Part shown: piece by piece, positions 33,611 to 45,689 of the stretch | Numbering within the stretch: the stretch's first letter is position 1 | Layout: each line of letters begins with the position of its first letter | Assembly (NCBI RefSeq): GCF_035046485.1 | Contig: NC_085138.1 | Coordinates: forward strand, 326,674,129-326,738,128 | From: Aedes albopictus | Lineage: Eukaryota; Arthropoda; Insecta; Diptera; Culicidae | DNA: 64,000 nucleotides | Direction of reading: 5' to 3' | The notes under the pieces: generated by a model | Told to the model about the DNA's origin: nothing | Database searches by the model: none | The model's input: only the letters and a program-made list of their open reading frames with translations | Program-made: the position numbers and the translations under genes

Positions 33611-34183
33611 GATCGGATTTGACATAACTTGTTTAGAATTTCACCGCGGCTCTCGTACAACCGGTTCGGTTTGTGCAACTTTTATACGATGTTCTGGCAA
33701 CGCTGGCCCGATCCGATCCGATCGTACTCGGCCCGGTTTTGATCAGCTGCGCTATGCAGGTCAGTAGGAAAGCAAAAGTGATTTTCGGGGTCAGATTTGT
33801 TTTGCCAGTCAACGGGTGCAAACCGCAGGAGAAGAACCTGAGAAGAACCAATAAAAGTTACCCAGAACAAAATTTGTTAAGTGTCATAGCTGAAGAAGAA
33901 TAAAAGTTGTGTAGTTACTCGTTATACTTGTGGTGTTCATTGTGTTCTGTGGACTATACCTACCTGCATGCGACGCTCCGAAAATCTTGAAACCTGTGGA
34001 AGAAAAGAAACAACTTACCTGTGGTGCATGCTAGCTTTCGAACGCCGTCAGCATTGTTTGGTGTGAGAAAACGACTGCAATTTAACGACGAAAGAAAATA
34101 CAACGTAGGGACTTCAACCGAGTTTTGGCGGTAAGATCACCCAGTGGGTAAATGTATATTTTCATGACAGGAATTAAGGACTC

Positions 34184-34678
34184 TATGACATTTCCCCGAA
34201 TTCCATTACCCCGAATGACATTACTCCGAATTCCATTACCCGAAAGACCCATTTCCCCGAATTCCATTACCCCGAATGACCCATTACCCCGAATATTTTT
34301 TTTCTGAATTATAAATTTCGTATTTTCCAATACGAAGGAAAATCATGAAGTTCATCAAGTTTCAAGTTGAAAGAAGGATACATAAGTGATGACCGCATAG
34401 TAGAATTTCCTTGAATGAAAGTTCTTTGGTAGTAAGGTCACAAAGAACAACATATGCTCAGAGAAGGAAAATTTTTGTTGAAAATGTGGTGAAACACTTG
34501 ATGTGCGGTTAACTACCCATGGCGGGTCTCGAGGTAGGCTTGCGGATAAATAATTCGGATATTGGGCCATTCGGGGTTATGAAATTCGGGGTAATGGATC
34601 ATTCGGGGTTGTGGAATTCGGGGTAATGTCATTCGGGGCAATGGAATTCGGGGTAATGGAATTCGGGGAAATGTCCTA
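34184..34678. repeat. TIR element with nested CCCCGAAT repeats
   Basis: GACATTTCCCCGAATTCC at the left and its inverted copy at the right bound about 495 bp. Each terminal region of about 100 bp is itself an array of ATTACCCCGAAT[TCC/GAC]-type units, opposed between the ends. TA may be the target. It lies within LINE copy A just before the endonuclease. Confidence 0.65.
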
Positions 34679-34683
34679 AAGCC

Positions 34684-35704
34684 AAGACTGGAAGTGGCGC
34701 TTATTCAAGAGCCATGGTCCAATAAACGAAATATTCTTGGTGTTCTGACACAAAATAGAAAACTATTTTATGATGAACAACAAGATTCTCCAAGAACTGC
34801 TGTCCTAGTGCGTAAAACGTTAAAATGCTATCCTATTACAGAGTTTATCAGAAGGGACATTGTTGCGGTCATGGTAGAGGTACCAACCACTAGGGGTAAA
34901 ACTGAGATCGCTGTGGCTTCAGCTTGTGGTGATGTTCCTGAGGTACCTCCTCCTGACATCGCATCATTTGCTCAATTCTGTAAAGAAAACAACAAATCGT
35001 TCATCATTGGCTGTGACGCCAATGCGCATCACATGGTTTGGGGTAGTACGGATATTAACAGTCGAGGTGAGTCACTATTAGAGTATCTGTCTTCGAACAA
35101 TATAGACATTTGCAATACATAAGTGACCCGATTTTGTCAGCCCCTTTTCGGAACACATTTTTTGCTCTCTTCAAAAACTTAAACAGTTTTTCAAACTTTT
35201 TATTCCTCTATGTTCTGCATCTCAGCTGTAGTTTGATGATAAATATTAATAAATTACCTAAAATGTGACCGTCAGACAATGAGAGCAAAAAGTTTGTCGC
35301 AAAAGGGGGCTGACAAAATCGGGTCCTTACTGTAATGGTGATAAACCTACATTCTCAAATGCAATCAGGCAAGAGGTCTTGGATCTAACACTGTGCAATG
35401 CTGCAATCTTTGACGAGATCACAAACTGGCACGTGTCCTCAGATGAGATTTCTCTATCTGATCATAAACAAATAATCTTCAATTGGAGCGGTGGAGATTA
35501 TTCTAGAACTGCATTTAGAAATCCCAGGAAGATAAACTGGGATCATTATGTAGAATTGTTGAATTCGTATTCATTTACAATGGGAGAAACTATCGATTCA
35601 ACCCAAAAGTTGGAAACATTTTCTCAAAGAGTAAATGAAAGTATCATCAATTCCTTTAACAGCAGTTGTCCCACCATACAATCGTCTTCTACTAGAGACG
35701 TGCC
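34684..35704 (+). pseudogene. LINE copy A endonuclease, split by a MITE
   Basis: The frame begins within the domain at LEVALIQEPW, a hallmark of LOA/Jockey/I-type endonucleases, and includes SFIIGCDANAHHMVWGS. It is cut at 35121 after NIDICNT by a 206-bp MITE and resumes in frame, after one TA copy, through LSDHKQIIF (terminal SDH). The N-terminus is missing, lost at the upstream insertion. The linker to RT follows (RKINWDHYVELLNSYSF). Once active as a nicking enzyme for target-primed reverse transcription. Confidence 0.8.
35122..35327. repeat. 206-bp MITE in the copy A endonuclease
   Basis: The ends AGTGACCCGATTTTGTCAG and, inverted, AGGACCCGATTTTGTCAG extend as terminal repeats for about 48 bp. 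TA flanks both sides (35120-35121, 35328-35329). Ignoring the insert and one TA leaves the LINE frame open, which fixes the borders. Tc1/mariner-type target. Confidence 0.85.
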
Positions 35705-36887
35705 ATGAACCTTAAACTGGATCGCCCAAGAAAATTTTTTCGTAAAATGTTCAATAGAGCGAAACAAACCGGAGATTGGACTCAGTATAGGAAAGCCCTG
35801 ACTGAGTACAACAACGAAATACGAAAATCCAAAAAAAAAACTTGGGTGCTGACATGTAAAAGCATACACAGTACTCCTGTAGTTGCTAGACTACAAAAAA
35901 CGCTTGCAAAAGATCATGCAAATGAATTGGGAAATCTGAAGCGTGACGATGGAGCTTTTATCAAAACTTTGAATTTAAAGTGTGGATTCCAATGGTACTA
36001 TATCTCTGGAAGGTGAAGGATGTCCTAGTATAAACTCAACGGAGTCAAATAGTACAGTAAACACCGCCTCAGATTTGGCTGATGAAATCTTCACGAAGGC
36101 CAGAGTGGGAAATGCGATAAGATCTTTTCAGCCTTTTAAATCTGCAGGAGTTGATGGGATATTTCCAGCACTGATTTAAAACAGAGAAGCGGTGTTGGTT
36201 CCATCACTAATTGAGATGTTCAAGGCTAGTTTGAGATGGCATTATGTTTCATCAAAATAAAGCCTTGTAAAAGTTATCTTTATACCGAAAAGGGGAAGCG
36301 AGACAAGACGCATCCGAAAGCATATAGACCGATTAGCCTTTCTTCAGTTGTCTTGAAGTTGTGGGCTTTTCAGACGATATAGTCATAATAGTGAGAGGAA
36401 AGTATGACGAAACTGTTTCGGAGAGAATGCAAAGGGCCCTAAACTATACACATTCATGGTGTATTAAGGAGGGCCTTAGCATCAACCCGTCAAAAGTCGT
36501 GGTTGTCCCTTTCACTAGGAGAAGGAAGATCAACCTAAAAGCTTTTCGGCTTGGAGGGATACAAATTCATCCTAGTGATCGAGTCAAATACTTAGGTTTG
36601 ATTCCGGATCCAGACTGAACTGGAATGCTCAAATTGAGTCCGTGATCGGTAAGACAACACGTGCATTTTGGTTATGCTCTAAAACTATTGGCAGAAAGGG
36701 GGGCTTGAAACCAAAAATGATAATGTGGATTTATACTGCCATAATCCGCCCAAAAGTGACGAATGCTTCGTTTGTTTGGTGGCCGAAAACAAAGGAGGCT
36801 ACCACGCAATCAAAGCTTGCAAAAATTCAACGTCTTGCGTCCGTTGCTGTTACAGGAGCGATGCGCAGCACTCCATCAAAAGCTTTA
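35705..36887 (+). pseudogene. LINE copy A reverse transcriptase, deleted
   Basis: Readable parts are the basic linker (RPRKFFRKMFNRAKQTGDW), the RT entry FQPFKSAGVDGIFPALI and, after stops, VIFIPKRG. The palm is largely deleted near 36350: the next part starts at GFSDDIVIIV (the YADD equivalent reads FSDD). Then come LSINPSKVVVVPFTRR, YLGLIP and, in another frame, MWIYTAIIRPKVTNASFVWW. The frame is finally cut by a MITE at KAL. Frame changes, stops and the missing central block rule out activity. Confidence 0.8.
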
Positions 36888-37054
36888 GGGGCTGTCCATT
36901 TATTACGTAAGGGGATTTTCTCGATTTTTTGACACCCCCTCCCCCTGCCCATGTAAGATTTTTTGTATGAGAACCTCAATATTTTTGTATCGCGCGTAAG
37001 ATTTCTCAAACCCCCCTCCCCACACAAACCCTTACGTAATTAATGGACAGCCCC
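36888..37054. repeat. 167-bp Harbinger-like MITE, TTA duplication
   Basis: The ends GGGGCTGTCCATTTATTACG and, inverted, GGGGCTGTCCATTAATTACG are flanked by TTA (36885-36887, 37055-37057). TTA and GGG-starting ends are typical of PIF/Harbinger. The LINE frame continues through the rejoined TTA codon. Confidence 0.88.
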
Positions 37055-38173
37055 TTAGATGCGATTCTCAATCTGCTACCTTTGCACGAGTACGTGCGAT
37101 TAGAAGCAGAAAGGGAATTGCTGCGACTTAAACGAGTTGAAAAGTTTATGCCAGGTGATCTTGTAGGTCACCTGAGCGTTTCACAATACTTCCAAAATAG
37201 GCCAGTAATGAAAATAATTAAAGACTGGATGAAACCCATGGAGAACCATGATGTTCCCTACAAGATGCACGAAACAACTCGCGTAGATTGGGAAGTCGGA
37301 GGTCCCACTGTTCGTCAAGGATCAATCAAATTCTTTACAGATGGCTCAAAAGTTGGAATATAAACGGAAGCAGGAATCTACGGCCCTGGAATACAAATAT
37401 CAGTGGCGATAGGACACTATCCTACGGTATTTCAAGCAGAGATTCTTGCTATTTTGAAATGCGCAAATATCTGCCTTGAGAGAAAATACAGATATGCAAA
37501 TTTTTGTGTTTTCTCAGATGGTCAAGCTGCACTAAAATCGTTGTGCGCTTACAAACGTACTTCAAAGCTTGTCTGGGAATGCATTCTTTCACTGCGCAGG
37601 CTGTGACAAGGAAACTCAGTAAAGTTATACTGGAATCCAGGTCACTGTGGCATTGAAGGGAATGAAATGGCAGACGAGCTTGCTAAAAGTGGTTCCAATT
37701 TACAGTTTGCTGGCCTAGAACCATTCTGTGGTATATCAAACTGTACAATTAAAATGGACCTAAAATGCTGGGCTGAGCAGAGGGTGATATCCAATTGGAT
37801 GGATGTCAAAAATTTCAATCAGTCAAAACGATTTATAACACCAAATGCTTATAAAACCAAAAAGCTCTTGGAGCTCAACAAGAGAGCTCTATGTACAATA
37901 CACTGGCCTAGTAACTGGACACTGCCCGAGCAGGTATCACTTGAAAAATATTGGCCAGATTTAGAGTGATAACTGTCGTTTCTGTAATACGGAACGTGAA
38001 ACTTCGGAATATCTGCTTTGCAGTTGTGGTGCTTTATACACGCGCAGGCAAAGATTTCTAAATAGTGGTTGCTTGCAACCCAGTGAGATCTGGTCTGCAG
38101 AACCTGGGAAGGTCTTGGAGTTTATCAATTCCATTGCACCTGACTGGGAAACGACGCGTCGTGGCAGTAGCTG
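37055..38173 (+). pseudogene. LINE copy A RNase H domain and CCHC tail
   Basis: After the MITE the frame reads LDAILNLLPLHEYVRLEAER, then FFTDGSKVG (first catalytic Asp), a stop, VFQAEILAIL (Glu), FCVFSDGQAALKSL (Asp), a stop, and YWNPGHCGIEGNEMADELA. RNase H removes template RNA in the LOA and I groups. Near 37967 the frame shifts and a cysteine-rich tail follows (CRFCNTERETSEYLLCSC), ending at a TGA at 38171-38173. The same tail type is seen in copy B. Confidence 0.82.
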
Positions 38174-38339
38174 ATTACTTGACACATGGTAATTAGCTGG
38201 CTAGATGCGAATATCAAAACGGGAAATGTCACAAAAGTTCAGCTTATTGGACGCAGTGGCTTAATTTCCCCAACAGGGGATGAAAAAAAAATCATTACCG
38301 TTAGGTAAAACAAAGCCAACCAGCAGTGGAATTTTTACT

Positions 38340-38880
38340 TGAGGCCAGAAGTATCCCGGGGCTCTTGGGGGAATCGCGGAAATCCTGGAGGGATTAAAGG
38401 AAAAATTGCTTGATGTATCTCGGAACGAATTCCTGGAGGAATTTCGGAATGAGGAAACCGGAAACGAAATTTCTAGAGATGTCTTGGAAGATATTCCTGA
38501 AAAAAAAATCCTGGAACTTCCGGAAGTATTTCAGAAAGATTTCATGGAGAAATTCTGGAAGAAATCCCTGGAGAAAATTCTAAAGGAGATCGAGGTACCT
38601 CATGAGGACTCGCAGAAGAACTCCTGGTAGAATCTCAGAAATAAGTCCATGAGGAATCTCAGAAAGAATTCCTGAAGTAATCTCAGAACAAATACCTTAA
38701 GGAAAATTGGAACTCCTGAAGAAATCTCGGAAGCAATCTCATGAGCAATACCGGAAACTTGAAAGCTCCTAGAGGAAACCTAGAATCCCATAAATAAGTC
38801 CTGAAGGAGTCTCTTTAGGAATCTTCGGAGAAACTCCTGGAAAAATCCTAGAGGGAACTTCCAAAGGAACCTCGAAATAA
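38340..38880 (+). repeat. GAATTCC-type degenerate array, sense type
   Basis: Units such as GGAATTTCGGAATGAGG and AGAAATTCTGGAAGAAATCC. A 74-codon Glu/Lys-rich open frame lies within it and is an artefact of the repeat. Confidence 0.5.
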
Positions 38881-38884
38881 ATTT

Positions 38885-39465
38885 GCTGAAGACACTAACT
38901 TCTGAGGGGTGTGGATCATAAGATAAAACATGTGAAAATATTATATTTCAAATGCACACTAGGTTTGCGTTGCGGTCGAATTGCGTATTAAATATTTCAC
39001 TATTTGAGAGCCATGAGTATGCTGAACAGCTTTGCTGAAAACATGGACTTTCTAGGTGGCTTTGATAATGAGATAAAACATGTAAAAATGTTCTATTTCA
39101 AATGCACCTAGTGCCACGTTGCGATAAAATTGCGTTCTAAACTTTCCACCATTTAAGAGCCATGAGTCCACTAAACCACTTTGCTAAAGGCACGAACTTT
39201 CTAGGTGGTCTGGATCATAAGATAAAACAAGTGAAGAAGCTCTTTTTTAAAATGTACACTAGCGCCACGTTGCGGTAGAATTGCGTACTAAACAATCAAC
39301 CATTTGAGAGCCATGAGTCGTCATCTGAACAACTTTCCTGAAGACATGCACATTTAAGGGGGTCTGGATCATGAGATAAACATTTAAAAATGTCCAATTT
39401 TAAATGCACACTAGCGCCATGTTGCGGTAGATTGGCTAACTAAACACTCTACCATTTGAGAGCCG
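38885..39465 (+). repeat. Four tandem units of about 150 bp
   Basis: GGATCATAAGATAAAACA recurs near 38913, 39063, 39212 and 39366 (spacing 149-154 bp). Each unit also has CACTAGCGCCACGTTGCGG and ATTTGAGAGCCATGAGT. The units are diverged but clearly a tandem array. Confidence 0.75.
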
Positions 39466-39469
39466 TACA

Positions 39470-39545
39470 GAGCTATTGAAAATCATGAATGAAAAAGGCT
39501 GTCCTGGGAAGATAACCAGACTAGTCAAAGCTACGATAGACGTGT
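39470..39545 (+). pseudogene. RTE-like reverse transcriptase fragment
   Basis: One frame gives TELLKIMNEKGCPGKITRLV then KATID, matching the RT of the LINE at 16.7-18.5 kb (AELWRIMDENGFPGKLTRLI). Only about 25 codons remain. Confidence 0.6.
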
Positions 39546-39757
39546 GATCGATAAAGAAAAATTCTAAGCGCACAACTTGCAGGCCCATCATATTTTTATT
39601 GATATCAATCCACAGTGAGATTTGTGCAGTGCCAAATCAAAACGCGACAATCAACCGTGAGATGTACACGGGAACAAACAAATTGATTAATTTCGAGTAA
39701 GTGTAGTCTAGATGTAGTTTGTAAAACATTCCTAATTAAACAAATAAACCGCAGGCC

Positions 39758-39792
39758 CTGAAGAAGATCCCAACATCTGGATCGAAACGTTG
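39758..39792 (+). other. Hammerhead-like motif
   Basis: CTGAAGAAGATCC, a loop, then GGATCGAAACGTTGG: GATCC and GGATC can pair, putting CTGAAGA and CGAAACGTT side by side as in a hammerhead core. The canonical core is CTGATGA, so one base differs. See also 21867 and 54145. Confidence 0.35.
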
Positions 39793-39879
39793 GCGATGAG
39801 ATAAGAAAATCAACGCTTTTCTTTGACTGAAAGCCGAAATCCCACGAGAAATAGGTCATCTTCCCAGTCGAACCTCTAC

Positions 39880-40986
39880 AAAGATATCAATGCAGTATTC
39901 TGTGTAGTAGGTATATGTACGTCATTTTTGCATCAGCCCTTATAGCAGATAATGATAGAACGCGATTTTCCAACGAAGCTGATTAGGTTGTTTCACGTGA
40001 TGCTTGTACGGGATGCGGAAGATATGTTGTTGTCCATCGTAACTTTAAACAGATTGAAGCCAGCATGATACGGTATCATTGGAATCGACCGTCAAGTAGT
40101 GGAAATGACAACCGCACCATTTTAAAGGGAGACAACAAGGTATCACAATAAACACCAGTAAGACGACGAACAGTATCGCCTTCTAACTGTGAGGGGGCGG
40201 TAAGCAAATTCATGCTATTGCACTGGAAATCGTTAGTAATCTTACGGGTTTACGAACAAACCGTATCACTCGATTCCAAATAGTGCAGAAGGTGCATTTG
40301 TGGTAGACAATTCTCCCGACTCGTAGTGATAATCTAATCGAACGTACTATCCGACTGGATCCACGTGAAAGGCATAGTTAACATCACACCAAGGTATTTA
40401 CCTCTTTATTCCCCCATGTCTATTTGCCGTTTGCATGCTGTATTCCGACCACCACCGGCAGAAACTACACGTATGTGGAAGACATACACCACGTCCGGAC
40501 GACCTAGACTACACTATGAACTGTGTGCATCGTTCTTGTTTGTCGATTGCTGCCTTCGTTTGGCTCATAGAAACGTGAGGAAAATAGCAGTGATGACCGT
40601 GGTAAAGTTGAGCGTTCCTTTCTTTGTAGTCATCTCGCCGTTTGGCAGCCCCAAAGCCCACAACATCAATATTTCGTTAGTGGAGGGCAAACTATTCGTC
40701 ATCGTTTGTGAAGGGTTTTTGAATCGTGCTAATTTGATTAGATTGATCTGTAGGATACGTAGTTCGACGATATTGTAGCTAACGGAGAGAGCAAACATTT
40801 TGTTGGCCAACATTCATGGTTGTCATACGAAGATGTTTGAAAAGGTCATCGAGGACAGAATTTACGTACAAAACATCGGACTATTGAGTACTAGTTCAAG
40901 GCTTGATTGACTGTACTTTTCAATAAAGTAGCATTGGGTCAAACAATCAATGCAGTCTGTAATTAGAACTACTGAGACCATTCTAT
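39880..40986. other. Gene-free stretch
   Basis: Two overlapping open frames occur (40365-40778 on + and 40565-40813 on -), neither with a recognised domain. Nothing else is seen. Confidence 0.3.
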
Positions 40987-41606
40987 ATCATCTTCATTGG
41001 CGTATCTAGGATTTTTTCCTAGGGGGTGCCTTGGGGGTGCCAGTTTCAGTGGCTTCCAGGTTGTTTTGCTTCTTTTTCGTAAAAGGATATACTGAACCAT
41101 CCTCAATTTCTTTCATGAAATGATGATATACTGCGTAGCGAAAAAAATAGCCCGCAAATTTGAACGTACTATGTTTTAAAGAACACTTTTTTTTAAATTC
41201 GAACCGTTGTACAAATTTAACACTTTCCCCGCCATGTGAGGGGTTTGAAAACTTGATAACTTGATTGCGTATAATACATGGAATTTGAATTTTCAGTTTG
41301 AACTTAACAATCATCGAGACAACCCCTTTGTTTAGTGGATTGAAAATAGTCAGGTCCGTAAGAATACATTTTCAGAGCAAGTGTAAATCTCTGAAACCAT
41401 AAAATATCCACAAATTTGCATGTAACTTGTATTCATTGTGACATCCTTTTTGTAAAAAAAGTTTTCAAGAACAAGAAAGAGTTATAAATACTTAAAATTG
41501 CATATTCAGGACTGAAACCCGGAATTTAGTGCGAGCAAACTTCGATTTTTCTCTTCGGGATGCTGGCGCTCGCACCAAATTACGATTTCGAATTAATTCA
41601 TAATGA

Positions 41607-43118
41607 CACATTCTACCGTGACGTTACAACGTTTTGACGCATTCGTAGTCAGATTTTCCTCTATAACTCATGAAAACGAGCGTAAACCGCAAAATATTTT
41701 TTCATATTCGGATTCCTTGTAAAATTTCTGATATATTTGACCTATTGAACATTTAGTTTTCATTATAAAAACGTGTTCAAAATGCGTATTTGTAGCGTGA
41801 CGTTACAACGCGCTGGAATCCGACCCTCTCTAACGCGCTACCCACATCTTAAAAAATCTGCTCGGATTTTTATGATATTCTGAATTTTTTTCCCACCATT
41901 GAAATTTATTGGTTTGTTCTTCAATTCAATGGAATAAAACATTTAAATTTCGGATTTGTTTTTGAATAATCGACTTTTACATTTCGTGACGTTACAACGC
42001 CCGTTCAGTTTCAAACAGGGTTCTGCTCGCGTTGTAACGTCACGAAAATGCACATCATGTTAAAATCAGCATAATCAGCCAAATTTACCCGAATTTGTGA
42101 ATATATCATTGCATTATCTTCACTGCTGCAAAGGGAACTTTATTCTATTGAAAATCCGTTTTGTGATAAATGGCTCGGAGGGCCAAGTTATTGCTATCAA
42201 TAGTATGAATACTCCTTCATGATGGTTAATGACACCGGCACCCATCTTTGGTTTAGTATCACCCATCTTCTTCTAGGTTTGTTCCAAAGACTAACGCGCT
42301 TTCGCACCGCCAGATATTTAAAATTTTCAGCATATAACTCATCACGCCGTTGAGATAAGGCACATTCTACCGTGACGTTACAACGTTTCTACGCATTCGT
42401 AGTCAGGCTTTTCACTATAATTCATAAAAACGACTGTAAACCTCAAAATATTTTATCATATTCAGATTCCTTGTAAAATTTCCGATAGGTTTGACCTATT
42501 TAACATTTAGTTTTCATTGGAAAATCTTGTTTAAAATGCGTATTTGTAGCGTGACGTTACAACGAGCTAGAATTCGACCCCCTCTACCGCGCAACCAACA
42601 TCTTGAAAAATTTGCTCGGATTTTTATTTTAAACTGAAAATTTCTCCCACCATTGAAATTTATTGGTTTGTTCTTCAATGCAGTGAAATAAAACATATAC
42701 ATTTCGGATTCGTTTTTGGATAATCGACTTTTACATTTCGTGAGGTTACAACGCCCGTTCAGTTTCAAACAGGGTTCTGCTCGCGTTGTAACGTCACAAA
42801 AATGCGCATCATTTTTGAATCAGAATAATCAGACAAAATTGTCCGCATTTGTGAATATATTATTGCTTTATTTTTACTGCTCCAAGAGCAACTTTATTCT
42901 ATTAAAAATCCGTTTTGTGATAAATGGCTCGGAGGGCCAAGTTATTGCTATCAGCAGTATGAAAACTCCTTCATGAAGGTTAATGGTACCCATCTTCGGC
43001 CTAGTACCACCCATATTCATCTAATATTGTTTCAAAGACTAAACCGTTGATAGTCATTACTTCGCACCGCCAAATATTTAGATTTTGCAGCATAAAACTA
43101 ATCACGCCGTCGAATTAA
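41607..43118 (+). repeat. Tandem duplication of a 754-bp unit
   Basis: CACATTCTACCGTGACG at 41607 and again at 42361 begin two copies that match for about 750 bp at roughly 85-90 percent by eye, including GGCTCGGAGGGCCAAGTTATT and CCACCATTGAAATTTATTGG. No long ORF. Both copies carry the CGTGACGTTACAACG motif four times. Confidence 0.85.
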
Positions 43119-45158
43119 ACATTTTTTCAATAATTTATGCAATGTCATTGATTCAATTAAAAACGCTTTAAGATGTGCGAGCAGTTATTGAACCAAAGAC
43201 ATACCTGAGGATCTGCATACCACTTAGGGGCATCAATTTCTGTGAACCAGAGACAAATAGACCTAATTCTGACAAAAAAAATCCATCCTATATATGTCAG
43301 AGTCATAATTACTTAGAGAGTTAGTGTCTTTGGCAAAGTTGTTTGATAAGTCAAAAACTTACATCTGATTTACTATTTGATGTGAGATTCAGACACACTG
43401 GGCGACGCTTATTAAAAGTTTACAATAGTTTAGAATTTTCCAAAAAGTTTTCAACAAATTTTGATTAGTTGAGCAACTATTTTTTGGCAAAATCTTTGGA
43501 CACATTATAAGAAGTTACATGTTGAATATTTTTTGAATAAATATAAAGTGCATTATTTTTCAAAATTTCAACTACCATTAGTCAGTTAGAAACATGAACC
43601 AAACGGCCTTTAAACTGAAAATTCTTGACAAGATAAACAACTTTTCCAAAGACATCAACATTCTAAAAGTCTAAAGTTTAAGTAATTAGAGTCCCGAGAT
43701 ATATGAGTTTCAATTTCGTAGGTGTTACGTCTGTTTGTCGGTGATTCATGTTATATCAAAAATAGATGTAACACTGACGTAATCTCCATCCCATATATTT
43801 CAAGATCCTAACTATTTAGACAGTTGGTGTCCTCGACAAAATTGTTTGGCTGGTCAAGAACTTTCAATTGATGGGTCGTATGATTAGGAGGCGCTAGAGG
43901 GCATACACATTATTAGTTTTACTTATCTTAGGATCGTGATTAATTGGAAAGATGGTTGCTTCATTCAAGTTGTTTGGTAGATCACTAGACTTTCAGTTTA
44001 ATAGCCGCATGGTATTAATTTCTGCCACACAGTAGTAGCAGTTGCAAATTTTCAAAGGCATGCCACTTTTAATAATTACCCAAAACACATTCAACAAGCC
44101 GTAACTTTTTATAAAATATATCAAAAATTCTCAAATTTTGACTAATAGTTCCTCATCTTGTTATCTGTAATTTCTACAATTTTGGACTTGGTTGGTCAGC
44201 TCTACACAAAGATGGAGCGCTTTAAGCAGAATCATATTTTTGACTGTGTTCTATTAACTCTTATATCTAAGGAATAATTGAATCAAATCAAATTAAATTT
44301 TGAGAGTTAAGAATTATATATTGATCTTTGATTACAATTTGATTTGAATACAATATGTCCAAAGTGAATAAATCTCCAGCTTGTAGAATACTTTTCAAGA
44401 AATTCTAACCCCTTGCCTGCTTTTGCAAAATGGAAACTAACGTCTTCTAATGGCAAAATCTCACATCTATTGGTAAATCAACTGCAAGTCCTTTACTTAC
44501 CAAACAACGTTACCGAAGAAATCGTATTTTTATGTAAAAGGGATCCTGAGATGTATGAAATTTAAAATTTGTAAGTTCTCTAGCGCCGCCTGTTGGTGGA
44601 ATTTTAAATCAAACTGTCCATCAACTGTAAGTCTTTGACCAACTCAATAACTTTGTAGTTTCGTCAGTGTTTCGCCTGTTGGCCACTCATATTACAGAAA
44701 TTTTCGGTTTGAGTGGTATTAGATGACGATTGAAAGGTTTTACATTATTGCAGTACAATTACATCGTAGATTTTGGCCAAACACCATCTCCCCCGTTCTT
44801 CGAAAATCTACGTAGTTTATTAGTCGGCAATGGTACGCAATTTATAAACGATATCTCGAAAAAGAGCTCATACACAACGAGAACGAAACTGTTTTGAATA
44901 TAGAACTACGTTTGTCCAATTCAGAAGCCGTCCAAGCCAGAAAGATTTGGTCTTTTCCACAGAACTTTTTTTCGTGACGTTACAACGCAAACTTCAACCA
45001 GGTGAAACTCAGGCTTCCGTGAACCGATTTTCTTTTTTTTTTTTAGCTCATTTGAAAGATCTTTTCGAGTACAAAGAGCATACAAAATTTCATATTTGTA
45101 AAGTTTTCCGTATTTGAATAAAATTTAAAAATGTTGATTTTTCGTGACGTTACAACGC
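41617..45158. other. Ten copies of the motif CGTGACGTTACAACGC
   Basis: Occurrences are at 41617, 41796, 41985, 42029 (reverse), 42371, 42550, 42739 (one change), 42783 (reverse), 44973 and 45143. Spacing between successive forward copies is about 170-190 bp. Sequence around the last two differs from the 754-bp unit, yet the 16-mer is kept. It contains TGACGT, the CRE half-site. Function unknown. Confidence 0.85.
43160..44700. repeat. Diverged repeat units, GGCGCTAGAGG type
   Basis: Blocks such as TCCATCCTATATATGTCAG, AGTTGTTTGATAAGTCAA and GGAGGCGCTAGAGGGC recur with many changes near 43290, 43790, 43960 and 44500. No coding content. Confidence 0.45.
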
Positions 45159-45689
45159 AATAAAAACCCATACTATGATCAGCCATATTTCAAAGTTGTA
45201 AAGTCTTCCGATTCAAAATCTTTTTTTGCTAAAAAATCTACATACATTTATCTACAAATGATGGAATACTTTTGTAAAATCAGTGTGTTGGTGTTTAAAA
45301 TACATTAGTTTGGATGAAAAGTGTGCCTAAAAGACTTAAAATCACGATTTTAATGTTAATCTTAATTGTCGTTCAATTTATATTTATTGTCATACTAATA
45401 TCATGTCGAATACATTTTTGGATGACAAAAGTAATGTAGAATGTGATAAAAATGTCAAATATGTCATTACTCAACTTTGAAAAGTTGGTATTGATGATAC
45501 GGGGCCCGTAGAATGTGTCTAATATATCTGGTGGAAGGAGTTGTGTATAAAGCTCAAAATTTTATTACGTAAAACAAACATTGTTGTAATCAGTCAAAAT
45601 TTCAGCTTCGTACATTTTGAATAATCGTGTCTGGTTTGTACGTATAATACAAGACATTTGTGTTTTGGTAATCAGGGAATATTCCTGGT

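Larger units (their letters stand above)
33262..38290 (+). mobile_element. Lian/LOA-like LINE, copy A
   Basis: It starts GGCTGTTCGGGC, the same abrupt start as copy B at 52228, and ends in an A tail at 38290. It is flanked by ATCATAACC (33253-33261) and ATCATTACC (38291-38299), a 9-bp target duplication with one difference. Order: 5' UTR, endonuclease, RT, RNase H, CCHC-like tail, 3' UTR. No gag ORF is seen; Lian of Aedes aegypti is, to my knowledge, a single-ORF element. Insertions at 34184-34678, 35122-35327 and 36888-37054, an RT deletion and several stops make it dead. Confidence 0.85.

Noticed and set aside
38406..38630. Glu/Lys-rich 74-residue ORF
   Set aside because: It is a translation of the GAATTCC-type repeat; similar peptides arise from every such array.
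40365..40813. Overlapping ORFs of 137 and 82 residues
   Set aside because: No recognisable domain; the two overlap on opposite strands and neither has a supported start or splice signals.
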